64,000 bases of DNA from MM2 sp035460165 (GTDB taxonomy: Bacteria > Pseudomonadota > Gammaproteobacteria > Burkholderiales > Methylophilaceae): positions 62,001 through 126,000 of the forward strand of contig DATHWW010000003.1 of the NCBI GenBank assembly GCA_035460165.1, read 5' to 3'. A program made the translations under genes and the position numbers. Under the pieces are notes generated by a model. That model saw only the letters and a program-made list of their open reading frames with translations, searched no databases and had not been told where the DNA came from. Below are positions 53,946 to 63,055 of the stretch, piece after piece (the first letter of the stretch is position 1; the number at the start of each line of letters is the position of its first letter).

Positions 53946-53997
53946 TTTGGCGCTTACCGTAAAATACCCTTCTTATTGACGAAACGACGGCCGCAAC

Positions 53998-55659
53998 ATG
54001 GCGTTTGAATTCGAACACGACTGGCAGGCAAGTCTTGCGACGCCCAAGCCCAGCATAGGCGAAAACGCCAAAACCAATCTGCTGCTGCTGCTGTGCTTTA
54101 TCTGGCTGGTCGTCGGCCTGATTGGACACCACCCCTGGAAACCCGATGAAGGGCAAACGGTCAGCGCGGTGCGGCATTTGCTCGAAGGCGGCGACTGGCT
54201 TGTCCCTTTCATCGCGGGCCTGCCCAAACTCGAATACCCTCCGCTCTATTATTTGAGCGCAGCCTTCAGCGCGAAGCTTTTCTCTTCGTGGCTGCCGCTG
54301 CATGATGGCGCACGGCTCATTACCGGTGTGTGGATGGCGCTCACCTTGCTGATGGTCGGCATGAGCGGGCGCGAAATGTGGGGCAAAGGTGCCGGGCGTC
54401 AGACGACCTTCATCTTCCTTAGCTCGATCGGGCTATTCTTCTCGGCGCACCTGCTGTCGCCCGAGGTTGCTGGGCTGACCGGCTATGCGATGGCATTCTA
54501 CGGGCTGGCCCTGGCGCGGCGACGCCCATGGCGCGCAGCTCCGCTGATTGGCAGCGGCATCGGCATCGCTTTTCTTTCGGTCGGATTGACCGCGGTCGCC
54601 ATTGTTCTGGTCACCGCCTTCCTGCTTCCCCTCCTGTTCCGCAGCTGGCGCATCCGTCCTTATCTTGCCAGCTTGCCGACGGGCTTGGTCATTGCGCTTC
54701 CATGGATGGCCCTCTGGCTTGTACCCATGCTGCAAAGCTCGCCTGAGATGCTGCAGAACTGGCTGCTATCCGAGCGGCATGCATTCGATAGCGACAATGT
54801 GCTTTATTTCGGTCAATTGCTGCTCTGGTTCTCTTGGCCGGCACTGCCTCTGGCAGCCTGGTCCTTGTGGTACTTCCGCAGCCATCTGCTGCAACGTCCG
54901 CAATTCCAGCTCACCTTGGTATTTTTCACGGTTGCACTCATCCTGCTCGGCTTGAACTCGGAGAGCCGTGACGTGCTGGCCCTACCGCTGCTATTGCCGC
55001 TGGCAATCATGGGGGGGGCGGCTATTGATAAGCTGTGGCGCGGTGCGGCAAGCGCCCTGGACTGGTTCGGCATCATGCTGTTCGGCATGTTCGGTTTCCT
55101 CATCTGGCTGGGCTGGTTCGCGATGATGAGTGGCATGCCGGCGCGATTGGCAGCGCGTATGCACAAGCTCTCCCTAGCCTATGTGCCGCACTTCGAATGG
55201 CTGGCATTCATTGCCGCGGTCGTTATCACGGTGGTCTGGATGGTGACGGTATTTCACAACAAACGCTCCAACCGTGCCGCCATCACTGACTGGGCACTTG
55301 GTATCACCATGGTCTGGGGTTTGCTGATGACACTATGGCTGCCCTGGCTGGACGCGGCCAAGAGTTATGGCAGTGTGTATATCGGAATGCAGAAAACGCT
55401 CCCGGCAAATTTTGCCTGCGTAACGAGCCGCAATGTCGGTGAATTCCAGCTATCAATGCTGCATTACTACACCGGCATCCAAGCCCAGCGCTTCGAGAAC
55501 GTCCAGAGGCTGGATTGCGATCTTTACCTGATCCAGGATGAACGTCGTCGGGAAAAGATCGATCCCGGACCGGACTGGCAACTCATCTGGCAAGGCAAAC
55601 GCCCGAGCGAGCGTCGCGAGAGTTTCCGCCTGTATCAGCTCCAGTCTTCCGTCCGCTGA
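53998..55659 (+). CDS. GT39/ArnT-like membrane glycosyltransferase
   Basis: A 553-residue polytopic protein with 10 or more helices. The first periplasmic loop carries the catalytic pair in WKPDEGQTVSAVRHLLEGGDWLVP and then KLEYPPLYYLSAA. This is the pattern of PMT/ArnT-type enzymes that use undecaprenyl-phosphate-linked sugars to modify lipid A or other acceptors. Donor and acceptor are unknown. It ends 1 bp before the convergent tupC stop. Confidence 0.85.
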   Translation: MAFEFEHDWQASLATPKPSIGENAKTNLLLLLCFIWLVVGLIGHHPWKPDEGQTVSAVRHLLEGGDWLVPFIAGLPKLEYPPLYYLSAAFSAKLFSSWLPLHDGARLITGVWMALTLLMVGMSGREMWGKGAGRQTTFIFLSSIGLFFSAHLLSPEVAGLTGYAMAFYGLALARRRPWRAAPLIGSGIGIAFLSVGLTAVAIVLVTAFLLPLLFRSWRIRPYLASLPTGLVIALPWMALWLVPMLQSSPEMLQNWLLSERHAFDSDNVLYFGQLLLWFSWPALPLAAWSLWYFRSHLLQRPQFQLTLVFFTVALILLGLNSESRDVLALPLLLPLAIMGGAAIDKLWRGAASALDWFGIMLFGMFGFLIWLGWFAMMSGMPARLAARMHKLSLAYVPHFEWLAFIAAVVITVVWMVTVFHNKRSNRAAITDWALGITMVWGLLMTLWLPWLDAAKSYGSVYIGMQKTLPANFACVTSRNVGEFQLSMLHYYTGIQAQRFENVQRLDCDLYLIQDERRREKIDPGPDWQLIWQGKRPSERRESFRLYQLQSSVR

Positions 55660-55660
55660 T

Positions 55661-56308
55661 TCACAGCGGTTGCAGCTGCGCATTTGCCAGCGCATACCGA
55701 GCGGACCATGACTGGTCGATCAGCTCTCGGTCATGCGTTGCCACCAGCACGCAGCTGTCTTCATCTCCCATGCGGGCAATCAGCTCAACAACCTGGCCGC
55801 GTGCGGACAAATCCAGGTTGGCCGTCGGCTCGTCCAGAAGCAATAACCGCGGCTTGAGCACGCGCGCCCGCGCCAGCGCGACCCGTTGCTTCTCGCCTCC
55901 GGAAAGTCGCGATGGCGGCACTTTGGCCACGGCCTCCAGCCCGGCCCATGCTACTTCCGCTTTTACACGCCGGGTAATTTCAGCTTTGGACAAGCCTCGG
56001 CCTTTCAGGCCATAGGCAATATTCGCAGCGACGCTGCTATGGAACAAATAAGGGTGCTGATGCATATAAATGATCGCCGGGGCCAGCGTCACGATCTCTG
56101 GCAGCCCGATCCGCCGGCCATCGAATACATAATTCGACATGTCGGCCGGCTCCAATCCGGCAAGGATGCGTAGCAGCGTAGTCTTGCCGACACCGTTCGA
56201 GCCGGTGACGACATAGCTCTTGCCTCGTTCCAGCGACAACTGCGGGATATCGAATAACAGTCGTTCACCGAAAGCCTTGCGCAGCCCCTGAACCTCCAGC
56301 AGACTCAT
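55661..56308 (-). CDS. tupC: Tungstate ABC transporter ATPase
   Basis: A 215-residue ABC protein with Walker A VTGSNGVGKTTLLRI, signature LSGGEKQRVALARA, Walker B LLLLDEPTANLD and a switch His in VATHDRE. Context with TupB and TupA identifies the substrate class. It overlaps the tupB stop by 4 bp (ATGA). Confidence 0.92.
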   Translation of the reverse strand: MSLLEVQGLRKAFGERLLFDIPQLSLERGKSYVVTGSNGVGKTTLLRILAGLEPADMSNYVFDGRRIGLPEIVTLAPAIIYMHQHPYLFHSSVAANIAYGLKGRGLSKAEITRRVKAEVAWAGLEAVAKVPPSRLSGGEKQRVALARARVLKPRLLLLDEPTANLDLSARGQVVELIARMGDEDSCVLVATHDRELIDQSWSARYALANAQLQPL

Positions 56309-57000
56309 TTCAACCCGCCCCTGCCCTGCAGCAGCGCCATCCCGGCATTGGTAACCAATGCAATCACGACCAGCACAATGCCAAGGGCAATCCCTTGCGC
56401 GAATTCCCCCTTGCTGGTTTCCAACGCGATCGCGGTAGTGATGTTGCGCGTGACGCCGGCGATATTGCCGCCGACCATCATCGCGCAGCCGACCTCGGAA
56501 ATGACGCGCCCAAAGCCGGTCACCACCGCCGCCATCACCGCAAACCTGACTTCGAGCATTTGCGTCCAGGTCACTCGCATAGGTCCGGCTCCCAATGTCC
56601 GCGCCGTTTCAACCACGCGCGGATCAGCGCCTTGCAACGCGGATAGCGTCATGGCGGCCAAAATAGGAAACGCGAGTATTGCTTGCCCCAGGATCATGCC
56701 CCCTTGCGTAAACAGCAGTTCATGCTCGCCCAGCGGCCCAGTGCGGGTGAGCATGAAATACATGATCAAACCAATGACTACCGTCGGCAGTGCCAGCAAG
56801 GTTTGCACCAGTACTATCAGTACACGGCGGCCAGGAAATGAGAAGTTCGCGAGGACAAAAGCAAGCGCCACCGCCGGCGGGGTCGCCAGCAGCAGCGAGA
56901 AAAAGCAGACGCGCAGTGAGACAAATACGATGCCCCACAAGGTGGCATCGCCTTCCCAAAGCATGCGTAATGCCTGGAGCGCGGCTTCGGAAAGGCTCAT
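56305..57000 (-). CDS. tupB: Tungstate ABC transporter permease
   Basis: 231 residues with about five to six helices. The EAA-type loop is in LGAGPMRVTWTQMLEVRFAVMAAVVTGFGRVISEVGCAMMVGGN, and GLIMYFMLTRTGPLGEHELLFTQGGMILGQ is characteristic of TupB. It forms the inner-membrane channel of TupABC. It lies 18 bp downstream of tupA. Confidence 0.93.
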   Translation of the reverse strand: MSLSEAALQALRMLWEGDATLWGIVFVSLRVCFFSLLLATPPAVALAFVLANFSFPGRRVLIVLVQTLLALPTVVIGLIMYFMLTRTGPLGEHELLFTQGGMILGQAILAFPILAAMTLSALQGADPRVVETARTLGAGPMRVTWTQMLEVRFAVMAAVVTGFGRVISEVGCAMMVGGNIAGVTRNITTAIALETSKGEFAQGIALGIVLVVIALVTNAGMALLQGRGGLK

Positions 57001-57018
57001 GTTTTCATCGTTAAAAGG

Positions 57019-57831
57019 TTATTTGGCCGAAGGGATGAACAACTGCTCGCCGCCCACCTTGAAGCCGCCGATCAGCTTCTGGCCTTCCAGCGAGGTCATC
57101 CAGTTGATCAATTCGGTGGCGCCCTGGTAGTTGGTTTTCGGGTATTTCTTGGGATTGACCGCAATGATACCGTAAGGGTTGAACATACGGGCGTCGCCCT
57201 GCATCAGCACCGGCAGGCCGATCTTGTCCTGGAAGCTGATATAGGTGCCGCGATCGGTCAGGGTATAGGCCCGCATCTCGCCCGCCATCATCAGCACTTC
57301 GCCCATGCCCTGGCCAGCGGAAAAGTACCAGCGCTGACCAGCGGACTTGATGCCAAGTTCCTTCCAGTAGCTCTGCTCCATCTGGTCGGTACCCGAGTCA
57401 TCGCCGCGCGAAACGAACTTCCACTTCGCATCAGCGATTTTCTTCATCGCCGCCAACACGTCCTTCTCGCCCTTGATCTTCGCCGGGTCGTTATTGGGGC
57501 CAATCAGCACGAAGTCGTTGTACATCACGTCGCGCCGGTCGATACCGTGCCCGGCTGCGACAAAGGCATCTTCCGCCGGCCGCGCATGCACCAGCACCAC
57601 GTCGACGTTGCCGTCCTCGCCCAGCTTGAGCGCCTTGCCGGTACCGACCGCGATGACGTGCACCTTGCAGCTACACTTCGCTTCGAATTTGGGAAGGATC
57701 GCATCGAGCAGGCCGGAGGAAGCAGTGCTGGTCGTCGTCGCGAGACGCACCACCTTTTCGGCTGCGTGCAGCGGCAATACGCTGCTGATGGCCAGCAATG
57801 CCGCGAGGCAGAATTTCATCATATGTTTCAT
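57019..57831 (-). CDS. tupA: Tungstate-binding periplasmic protein
   Basis: 270 residues with a signal peptide (cleavage after HAA) and the oxyanion-binding motif LATTTSTASSGLLD, then VDVVLVHARPAEDAF and SRGDDSGTDQMEQ. These are hallmarks of TupA, which binds tungstate with strong preference over molybdate. ATG 57831 is used because it precedes the signal peptide. The porin gene ends 16 bp upstream, so the two are almost certainly co-transcribed. Confidence 0.93.
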   Translation of the reverse strand: MKHMMKFCLAALLAISSVLPLHAAEKVVRLATTTSTASSGLLDAILPKFEAKCSCKVHVIAVGTGKALKLGEDGNVDVVLVHARPAEDAFVAAGHGIDRRDVMYNDFVLIGPNNDPAKIKGEKDVLAAMKKIADAKWKFVSRGDDSGTDQMEQSYWKELGIKSAGQRWYFSAGQGMGEVLMMAGEMRAYTLTDRGTYISFQDKIGLPVLMQGDARMFNPYGIIAVNPKKYPKTNYQGATELINWMTSLEGQKLIGGFKVGGEQLFIPSAK

Positions 57832-57847
57832 GCTGTTTTTCTCCCGA

Positions 57848-59359
57848 TCAGAAATCGAATTGCGCACGCAGGGTCAGTGCATCTTCGCTGTCGAAGGTAT
57901 CGTTACGCGCGTTGACGCGCACCGTGACCGGCGTGTCGAATTCGGTGTGCACGTAGTTCATGATCAAGCGCGTGTTCGGCGTCAGGATCCAGTTGGCGCC
58001 CAGCGTCCATGCGTCGGCTTCGTTGGCCGCGACCAGGACGCCGTCGGTCGTGCCGGCGGGGGTGTTCACCAATACACCGGTGCCGGCGACATTGCTGGTC
58101 TTGAAGTCGGAAGCGTCGAACTTGCTGTAGCGCAAGCCAAGTTGCACCGCACCCCAGCCGCTGGCACCGAAGTTGTTCTTGGGCTTCAGGCGGCCGAAGA
58201 TACCATCCTTGTACATCGCGGCAAATGGTTCGCCGGTGACGTTCCAGACCGTGCTGGCGTACCAGGCGTCGATGTCGCGGTCGTAGCTCGGTCCTTCGAA
58301 CTCGGTGCGGATGTATTCGCCCTGGAATTTGACCGGGCCATAAGCAAGGGCGAATTCGCCGCCGCCGCGGGTACGTTCGACGTTGTCGGCGAAAGCATTG
58401 GCGGCTGCCGTGCCGCCGCAAGCCGCGGCGCTACAGGTGGTGCCGAAGAATTGCACACCGCGACCTTCGGTCTGTCCGGTGGGGATGAAGCTGGCGAGAC
58501 GGCGCGAACCTTCGTCGCCCTTGCTGTACCAACCGCCCAGGTGCACGACGGCATTATTCCAGCCGGCAAATTCGGCGATGTTGCCAGTGACGCGTGCGGT
58601 CAGGTTCTTGCCGTCTTCACGCGCATTGTTCTCATCCACTGTGCCGGTGCCGTTGATGTAGGCGATGCTGTAGTTGAGGCCGGCGAACGGGGAACCGTGC
58701 ACCATCACGCCGCGGTCGTACGTCGAGCCGAGCAGGCTGTCGGCCATGCTACGTTCCTGGAAGTCGGTGAAGTTGGTGCTCATGGCACGTTCGAGACCAT
58801 AGAAGGGCTTGAATTGGCCCATGCGGATCTTGGCCTGCTTCCATTTATTGATGTCGAAGTAGCCATAAGTAAGACTGGTGCTGCTACTGGAGTATTCGCC
58901 TTCGACGCGGACGACGTAGTCCTTGTAGAAGGTGGCGGTACCGCCCAGCCGCGCGCGACGCAGGCTGAAGGTGTCGGCGCTATGCGCTTCAGGATTGAAC
59001 TCGCGGTAGTCGGCCTGCACGCGGCCGTTGATCGCCAGTTGCCAGTTGCCACTGCCGTCTTCGAACACGATGCCGTCCTTGAAGTTGGCCAGCACCGGGG
59101 TGCCCTTGCTCTTGCCGCGCTCCTTGAGGTCCTCTTCCTTGCCCTGCGCCATCTGCTGCTGCATGGCCTTGAGTTCCTCGGCCATCACCTGCATTTGCTT
59201 GTCCTGTTCGGCACGTTGTTGCTGCATCTGCTGCATCATGGCTTCTAGCTGCTTGATGCGATCGGACGAATCCTCCGCCGCAAAAGCCGGTGCCGCCGCG
59301 GCTGCAATCACGGCAGCGGCAATGGCACGCAAGGTAAAAGAATTATCTTTCCTGGTCAT
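57848..59359 (-). CDS. OprO/OprP-type outer-membrane porin linked to tungstate uptake
   Basis: 503 residues. A signal peptide (AFA cleavage) and a short N-terminal coiled coil (about 30-75) precede a 16-strand-type OprP/phosphate-selective-porin barrel ending in Phe (LRAQFDF). OprP relatives carry phosphate or polyphosphate. Here the barrel is the first gene of a unit with tupABC, so an oxyanion such as tungstate or molybdate is an attractive cargo, by inference. AGGAG precedes the ATG. Confidence 0.88.
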   Translation of the reverse strand: MTRKDNSFTLRAIAAAVIAAAAAPAFAAEDSSDRIKQLEAMMQQMQQQRAEQDKQMQVMAEELKAMQQQMAQGKEEDLKERGKSKGTPVLANFKDGIVFEDGSGNWQLAINGRVQADYREFNPEAHSADTFSLRRARLGGTATFYKDYVVRVEGEYSSSSTSLTYGYFDINKWKQAKIRMGQFKPFYGLERAMSTNFTDFQERSMADSLLGSTYDRGVMVHGSPFAGLNYSIAYINGTGTVDENNAREDGKNLTARVTGNIAEFAGWNNAVVHLGGWYSKGDEGSRRLASFIPTGQTEGRGVQFFGTTCSAAACGGTAAANAFADNVERTRGGGEFALAYGPVKFQGEYIRTEFEGPSYDRDIDAWYASTVWNVTGEPFAAMYKDGIFGRLKPKNNFGASGWGAVQLGLRYSKFDASDFKTSNVAGTGVLVNTPAGTTDGVLVAANEADAWTLGANWILTPNTRLIMNYVHTEFDTPVTVRVNARNDTFDSEDALTLRAQFDF

Positions 59360-59448
59360 GTCGATCTCCTGTATGAGAATAAGGTGTTGGTATAAGGATT
59401 ACCAGGCCGGGCAGAATACTGCAGCGTGCCGGTTCAGTCGATATTTGG

Positions 59449-60291
59449 CTAGTCTTCCCGCCCGTTATGCCGGCCGGCAGGCCACCACATGGGTTGCTGA
59501 AAACCTGGGTACCGAAATGCACGAATGCGGGATTGTGCCTCGGGCGATAGCAGATAACGCTCGAATGCCGATGCGTCTTCTGCAGCATTTCCTTCCGCGT
59601 TGACCACGATGGATACCATGATGCGCTGGAATAGCGGGTCGCCAACGACCAGTGGCTCCAGATCGGTCCCACTTCGCTGCTTAAACCGCAAATAAGGGGC
59701 AAAGCCCCATAGCACGTAAGCTGACTGACGAGTCGCCAATTCCATCGCGGCTTTCCCCGCGGTATTTCGGTCTATATGCCACTCCCCGAACTGGTCTATT
59801 CCCGCGTTTTGCCACAGTATGCTTTCGAGGTAGCGCGCGCCATGGCTCGCATTGACCACGAAAGTCGATCGCGTCTTTGCGATTCGTGCCAGCGCATCTG
59901 CGGCATTGGTCATGCCGCGAATCTGCGCCGGGTCGTCTTTTGGCCCAAACAAAGCCATTTGATTGGCGAATACGGGATGTGGCCATTTTCCACGCCCTTG
60001 GGTTACGAAGGGCTCCACCCCCGGATGCCCATAATGGGAGATCACCAGATCCGCCTCTCCGGCCTCGGCGACGGAAAATGGATCGCTGCCCATGTACACG
60101 ATCTCGGCGGTCATTCCAGTTTTCTCCCGGAAAGCCGGCAGTAGCGGCCGCACAATGTCGTCAGCGATATTGACAAGGGCCAGGCGGATAACGCGAGGCT
60201 GGCTTCCGGCCAAGACCGGCGATGAGGTGCTCAAGGCGAGCACCAGCATGGCGCCAGCCCACCACCGAACTCTTGCCAACATCGCGCTCAT
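59449..60291 (-). CDS. TupA-like periplasmic binding protein lacking the TTTS motif
   Basis: About 280 residues: signal peptide (to about residue 28), then a TupA-like fold with GSDPFSVAEAGEADLVISHYGHPGVEPF and NQMALFGPKDDPAQIRG. The residues at the TTTS position of TupA are ALVNIADD, so ligand specificity may differ. There is no cognate permease; it could feed TupBC or act as a sensor or chaperone. Frame opens at TTG 60318; ATG 60291 and 60282 are alternatives. It directly follows the TonB receptor gene. Confidence 0.8.
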   Translation of the reverse strand: MSAMLARVRWWAGAMLVLALSTSSPVLAGSQPRVIRLALVNIADDIVRPLLPAFREKTGMTAEIVYMGSDPFSVAEAGEADLVISHYGHPGVEPFVTQGRGKWPHPVFANQMALFGPKDDPAQIRGMTNAADALARIAKTRSTFVVNASHGARYLESILWQNAGIDQFGEWHIDRNTAGKAAMELATRQSAYVLWGFAPYLRFKQRSGTDLEPLVVGDPLFQRIMVSIVVNAEGNAAEDASAFERYLLSPEAQSRIRAFRYPGFQQPMWWPAGRHNGRED

Positions 60292-60311
60292 TGCCAAGGC
60301 GACTTCATCCT

Positions 60312-62444
60312 TTACCAATCCAGTTGAACGCCGGTATACAAGAAACGACCGGCCTGAGGAAAGCCGTAGCTGGTTTCATATTCATCGTCCAGCAGATTGT
60401 CGGCGCCGACATACAACGAGCCCATCTTGCGCGGCAGCATATAACTCACCTTGGCCGACAACAAGTCGAAGCTATCGAGGTTGCGATCATCCGAGGAATC
60501 GTTGCGGTTGAAATAGGCCTGGCCACCGATGCGCTGGTATTGCGCACTGATGCGCCAGTCATTCAAGAATCGATAGTCGGCATTCAGGGATACCTTATGG
60601 CGTGGACGGTATTGCAGCGTCGATGAATCACGGTCGCTAGATTCGTCACGCGCATGCAGCAGCCCGACGGCGGCACCCAGCGATAGCGCATCGCTCGGCC
60701 GCCAGCGAGCACTCATATCCACACCCCGAAATAGCAATTTCTGGCGATTCTCGTACAAATTGCTGGTTTCGTTCTTTTCAATAAAGTCATGCACGCGCGA
60801 CTGGTACACCGCCACATCAAAATCGGCCTGCGTCCAGCGGTTCTTGATTCCGGCTTCGAAATGATTGGCTCGCTGGAAGCCGAGCGCATCATTGCCGGAA
60901 GTCGCGTCGTAGAGCTGGCGGATGGTCGGGGCATCTACCTTGCGTGCTGCCGTGCCATATAAGCTTACGACTTCGGTCAATCGCTTGGTCAGCCCCAGTT
61001 GCGCGCTGCCCGCGTTGTCGTCATTGCCACCATCCTTGTCCAGCACGTAACGGCCCAGGCCGACCACCAGCCCGAAGTCGAAAGGCAAGGGCTGCTTGAC
61101 TTCGAACGCCAGGGAATCGACATGGATCGTCTTGTCGACCTCGAACGGCGTGTACTTGACCTTGGCATTCAAGACATTGGTTGTCACCAGCGTCGCCGTG
61201 AATGAACAAGTCTGGTTGCGGTTGACGCGCGCATTGTCGCAGGAAACACCGTCGGAATCGAAGGCTTCGGAACGGCGATCGAAACTGACGCCCAGTCGGG
61301 TACCTGTCTGGAATACCCCATTCAATTGCGCGTGCAGACCATCGATATCCACATGATCGCGTTGCCGAAACGAGCCTCGATTGACGAAGCTGTCAAAATC
61401 GGCGTCGTCATATCCGGTACTGTCCAGCTCCTGGCTGTTGGAGAAGTACCACAGGCGGCCGGACCAGGCATTGTTAAAGGCATAATCGGCGCCTATTTGG
61501 ACCGATGTGCCATGCTGATCGTCCACGCGCTCATATTTCGTCGCGGAAGCGAAGGGGTCGCCGGTGCTGCCGATGCAGGTGGGCGAGTTACTGCCTCCCT
61601 GGCAATCAAATACGCTAGGCGGCTTGCCGTAATGCCCTTCGACCCGGCTGAGAAAAATGCCGGCGTTGAGCTGGTCGGTGATCTGCCGCGTATAGGATGT
61701 CAGCAGATTGGCCCGGCGATAGCCGCTGTTGAGGCGCTTGTCGTCGTCCTGGAAGTTTTCGCGGGATGCAAGGATCGCAGACGAGAAATCGTTCGACATC
61801 GGAAACGCATCACGCGCCCGCACTCCGACCGCCGCAAAAAAATCATTTGTACCATCGCCGTAACCCGCGTAAGCATTGGCATTCCAGTAATGATCGCTGC
61901 CGAACTCGGCCTTACCGCCGGCCTTGAAGCCATCGAAGCCGCCGCGAGTCTGGATATCCAGCACGCCGCCCATCCCGCCGTCGCCGTATAGCACCGATGA
62001 GGCACCCGCCTGGAGCTGGATGCGGCCGATAGCGAAGGTCGGGATCAGCGTTGGGTCGAACTGGCCGTCTTCTGCGGAGTTGAACGGAATACCATTCACC
62101 AATACCTTGATCTGGCGGGTGCGCAGTCCACGAATATCCAGGCGAGGCGTACCGTCCCCACCGTTACGAACGTTGATGGAAGGAATCTCCATCAGCGCTT
62201 CGTCGAGCGAACGCGCATTCGTGCGTTCGAAGTCCTCGCGCGTCAACTGGTAGGAAGTGCCGATCTCGCTCTCCGTGGAGTTCTCAGTAACCAGCATCTC
62301 GCCAAGCTGATAGACCTCATGCTGGGTCGGCTCCTGAGCGGCAGCCTGCATGGCGACAAGCGCAAGCAGCGCCGCGATCGTGTATTTCGTTTTATTTATT
62401 CCTATATAACGACAGCCGAAGATGTCGTCGCCCCCGTTGCGCAT
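60312..62444 (-). CDS. TonB-dependent outer-membrane receptor
   Basis: A 710-residue barrel receptor. It has a signal peptide (after AMQAAAQ), a probable TonB box (EVYQLGEMLVT), a plug domain with DEALMEIPSINVRNGGDGTPRLDIRGLR and YGDGGMGGVLDI, and a C-terminal aromatic end (VQLDW). Ligands cannot be read from sequence. Its place between an ECF-S-like gene and a TupA-like gene suggests uptake of an oxyanion or its complex. The gap to the upstream gene is 26 bp. Confidence 0.9.
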   Translation of the reverse strand: MRNGGDDIFGCRYIGINKTKYTIAALLALVAMQAAAQEPTQHEVYQLGEMLVTENSTESEIGTSYQLTREDFERTNARSLDEALMEIPSINVRNGGDGTPRLDIRGLRTRQIKVLVNGIPFNSAEDGQFDPTLIPTFAIGRIQLQAGASSVLYGDGGMGGVLDIQTRGGFDGFKAGGKAEFGSDHYWNANAYAGYGDGTNDFFAAVGVRARDAFPMSNDFSSAILASRENFQDDDKRLNSGYRRANLLTSYTRQITDQLNAGIFLSRVEGHYGKPPSVFDCQGGSNSPTCIGSTGDPFASATKYERVDDQHGTSVQIGADYAFNNAWSGRLWYFSNSQELDSTGYDDADFDSFVNRGSFRQRDHVDIDGLHAQLNGVFQTGTRLGVSFDRRSEAFDSDGVSCDNARVNRNQTCSFTATLVTTNVLNAKVKYTPFEVDKTIHVDSLAFEVKQPLPFDFGLVVGLGRYVLDKDGGNDDNAGSAQLGLTKRLTEVVSLYGTAARKVDAPTIRQLYDATSGNDALGFQRANHFEAGIKNRWTQADFDVAVYQSRVHDFIEKNETSNLYENRQKLLFRGVDMSARWRPSDALSLGAAVGLLHARDESSDRDSSTLQYRPRHKVSLNADYRFLNDWRISAQYQRIGGQAYFNRNDSSDDRNLDSFDLLSAKVSYMLPRKMGSLYVGADNLLDDEYETSYGFPQAGRFLYTGVQLDW

Positions 62445-62470
62445 CGTGCCCCCTTGAAATTATTCGATCG

Positions 62471-63055
62471 TTATTTGTTGTTCAGTGTGGTCGTCTGGCC
62501 TGCTGCACCCGTGCCGTGCCATGCCATGACACCGATCAAGCCACCGACCAGGCCGAAAACGAAGTGGGTGGTCATCGGATAGCCGAGCCCGAAGACCAGT
62601 GAGCCGCTGGGTATGCCTAGTCCGGCCTGATAAAGCATTTTGACCAGCGGTTTGATCGTATGCACCAGCCCGGCCACGACGGGCAGCAGATATATCATCC
62701 AGACGCGACCTGCCAGCGCGTTGTAAAGCCCATCCAGCGCCAGCCCCTGCAGCAGCATAATGGTCGCGTCAATGCCCGCGTTATGCTGGGCAACAAATAC
62801 GACCAACGCGCCGCCGAGTGCCGCCAGGGTTGCCGCGTAACGCTCGCCGGAAGCGCAACGCACGAACAGCAGGATCGCCATTAACTCCAGGCCATGGCGG
62901 CCGGGCAGCTTCATCGGCCAACGAAAAACCTCATGCGACACGACCGCCAGCATGCCGGCACCGAAGATCAGGCCCAGCAGCAGCCAGCGACGGCGCTGCA
63001 GTTCAGAACTGCTTGAGATACTGCTTGCTTGCGACTCGCCAGTCGGCCCCATCAT
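62471..63055 (-). CDS. ECF-type S-component-like membrane protein
   Basis: A 194-residue protein with about six helices. LPGRHGLELMAILLFVR, LALDGLYNAL, YLLPVVAGLVHTIKP and YPMTTHFVFGLVGGLIG resemble substrate-binding S components of energy-coupling-factor transporters; no ATPase or T component lies nearby. The assignment is by pattern only. AAGGAGAGGAAC precedes the ATG at 63055, and the gene overlaps the TiaS-like gene by 53 bp. Confidence 0.65.
   Translation of the reverse strand: MMGPTGESQASSISSSSELQRRRWLLLGLIFGAGMLAVVSHEVFRWPMKLPGRHGLELMAILLFVRCASGERYAATLAALGGALVVFVAQHNAGIDATIMLLQGLALDGLYNALAGRVWMIYLLPVVAGLVHTIKPLVKMLYQAGLGIPSGSLVFGLGYPMTTHFVFGLVGGLIGVMAWHGTGAAGQTTTLNNK

Noticed and set aside
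59379..59397. Direct repeat ATAAGG, 13 bp apart, as an operator of the porin-tup unit
   Set aside because: Only six bases per unit with no symmetry and no match to a ModE site; could be chance.
59439..59446. CGATATTT as a ModE half-site before the porin gene
   Set aside because: No matching second half at suitable spacing, and it overlaps the end of the TupA-like gene.
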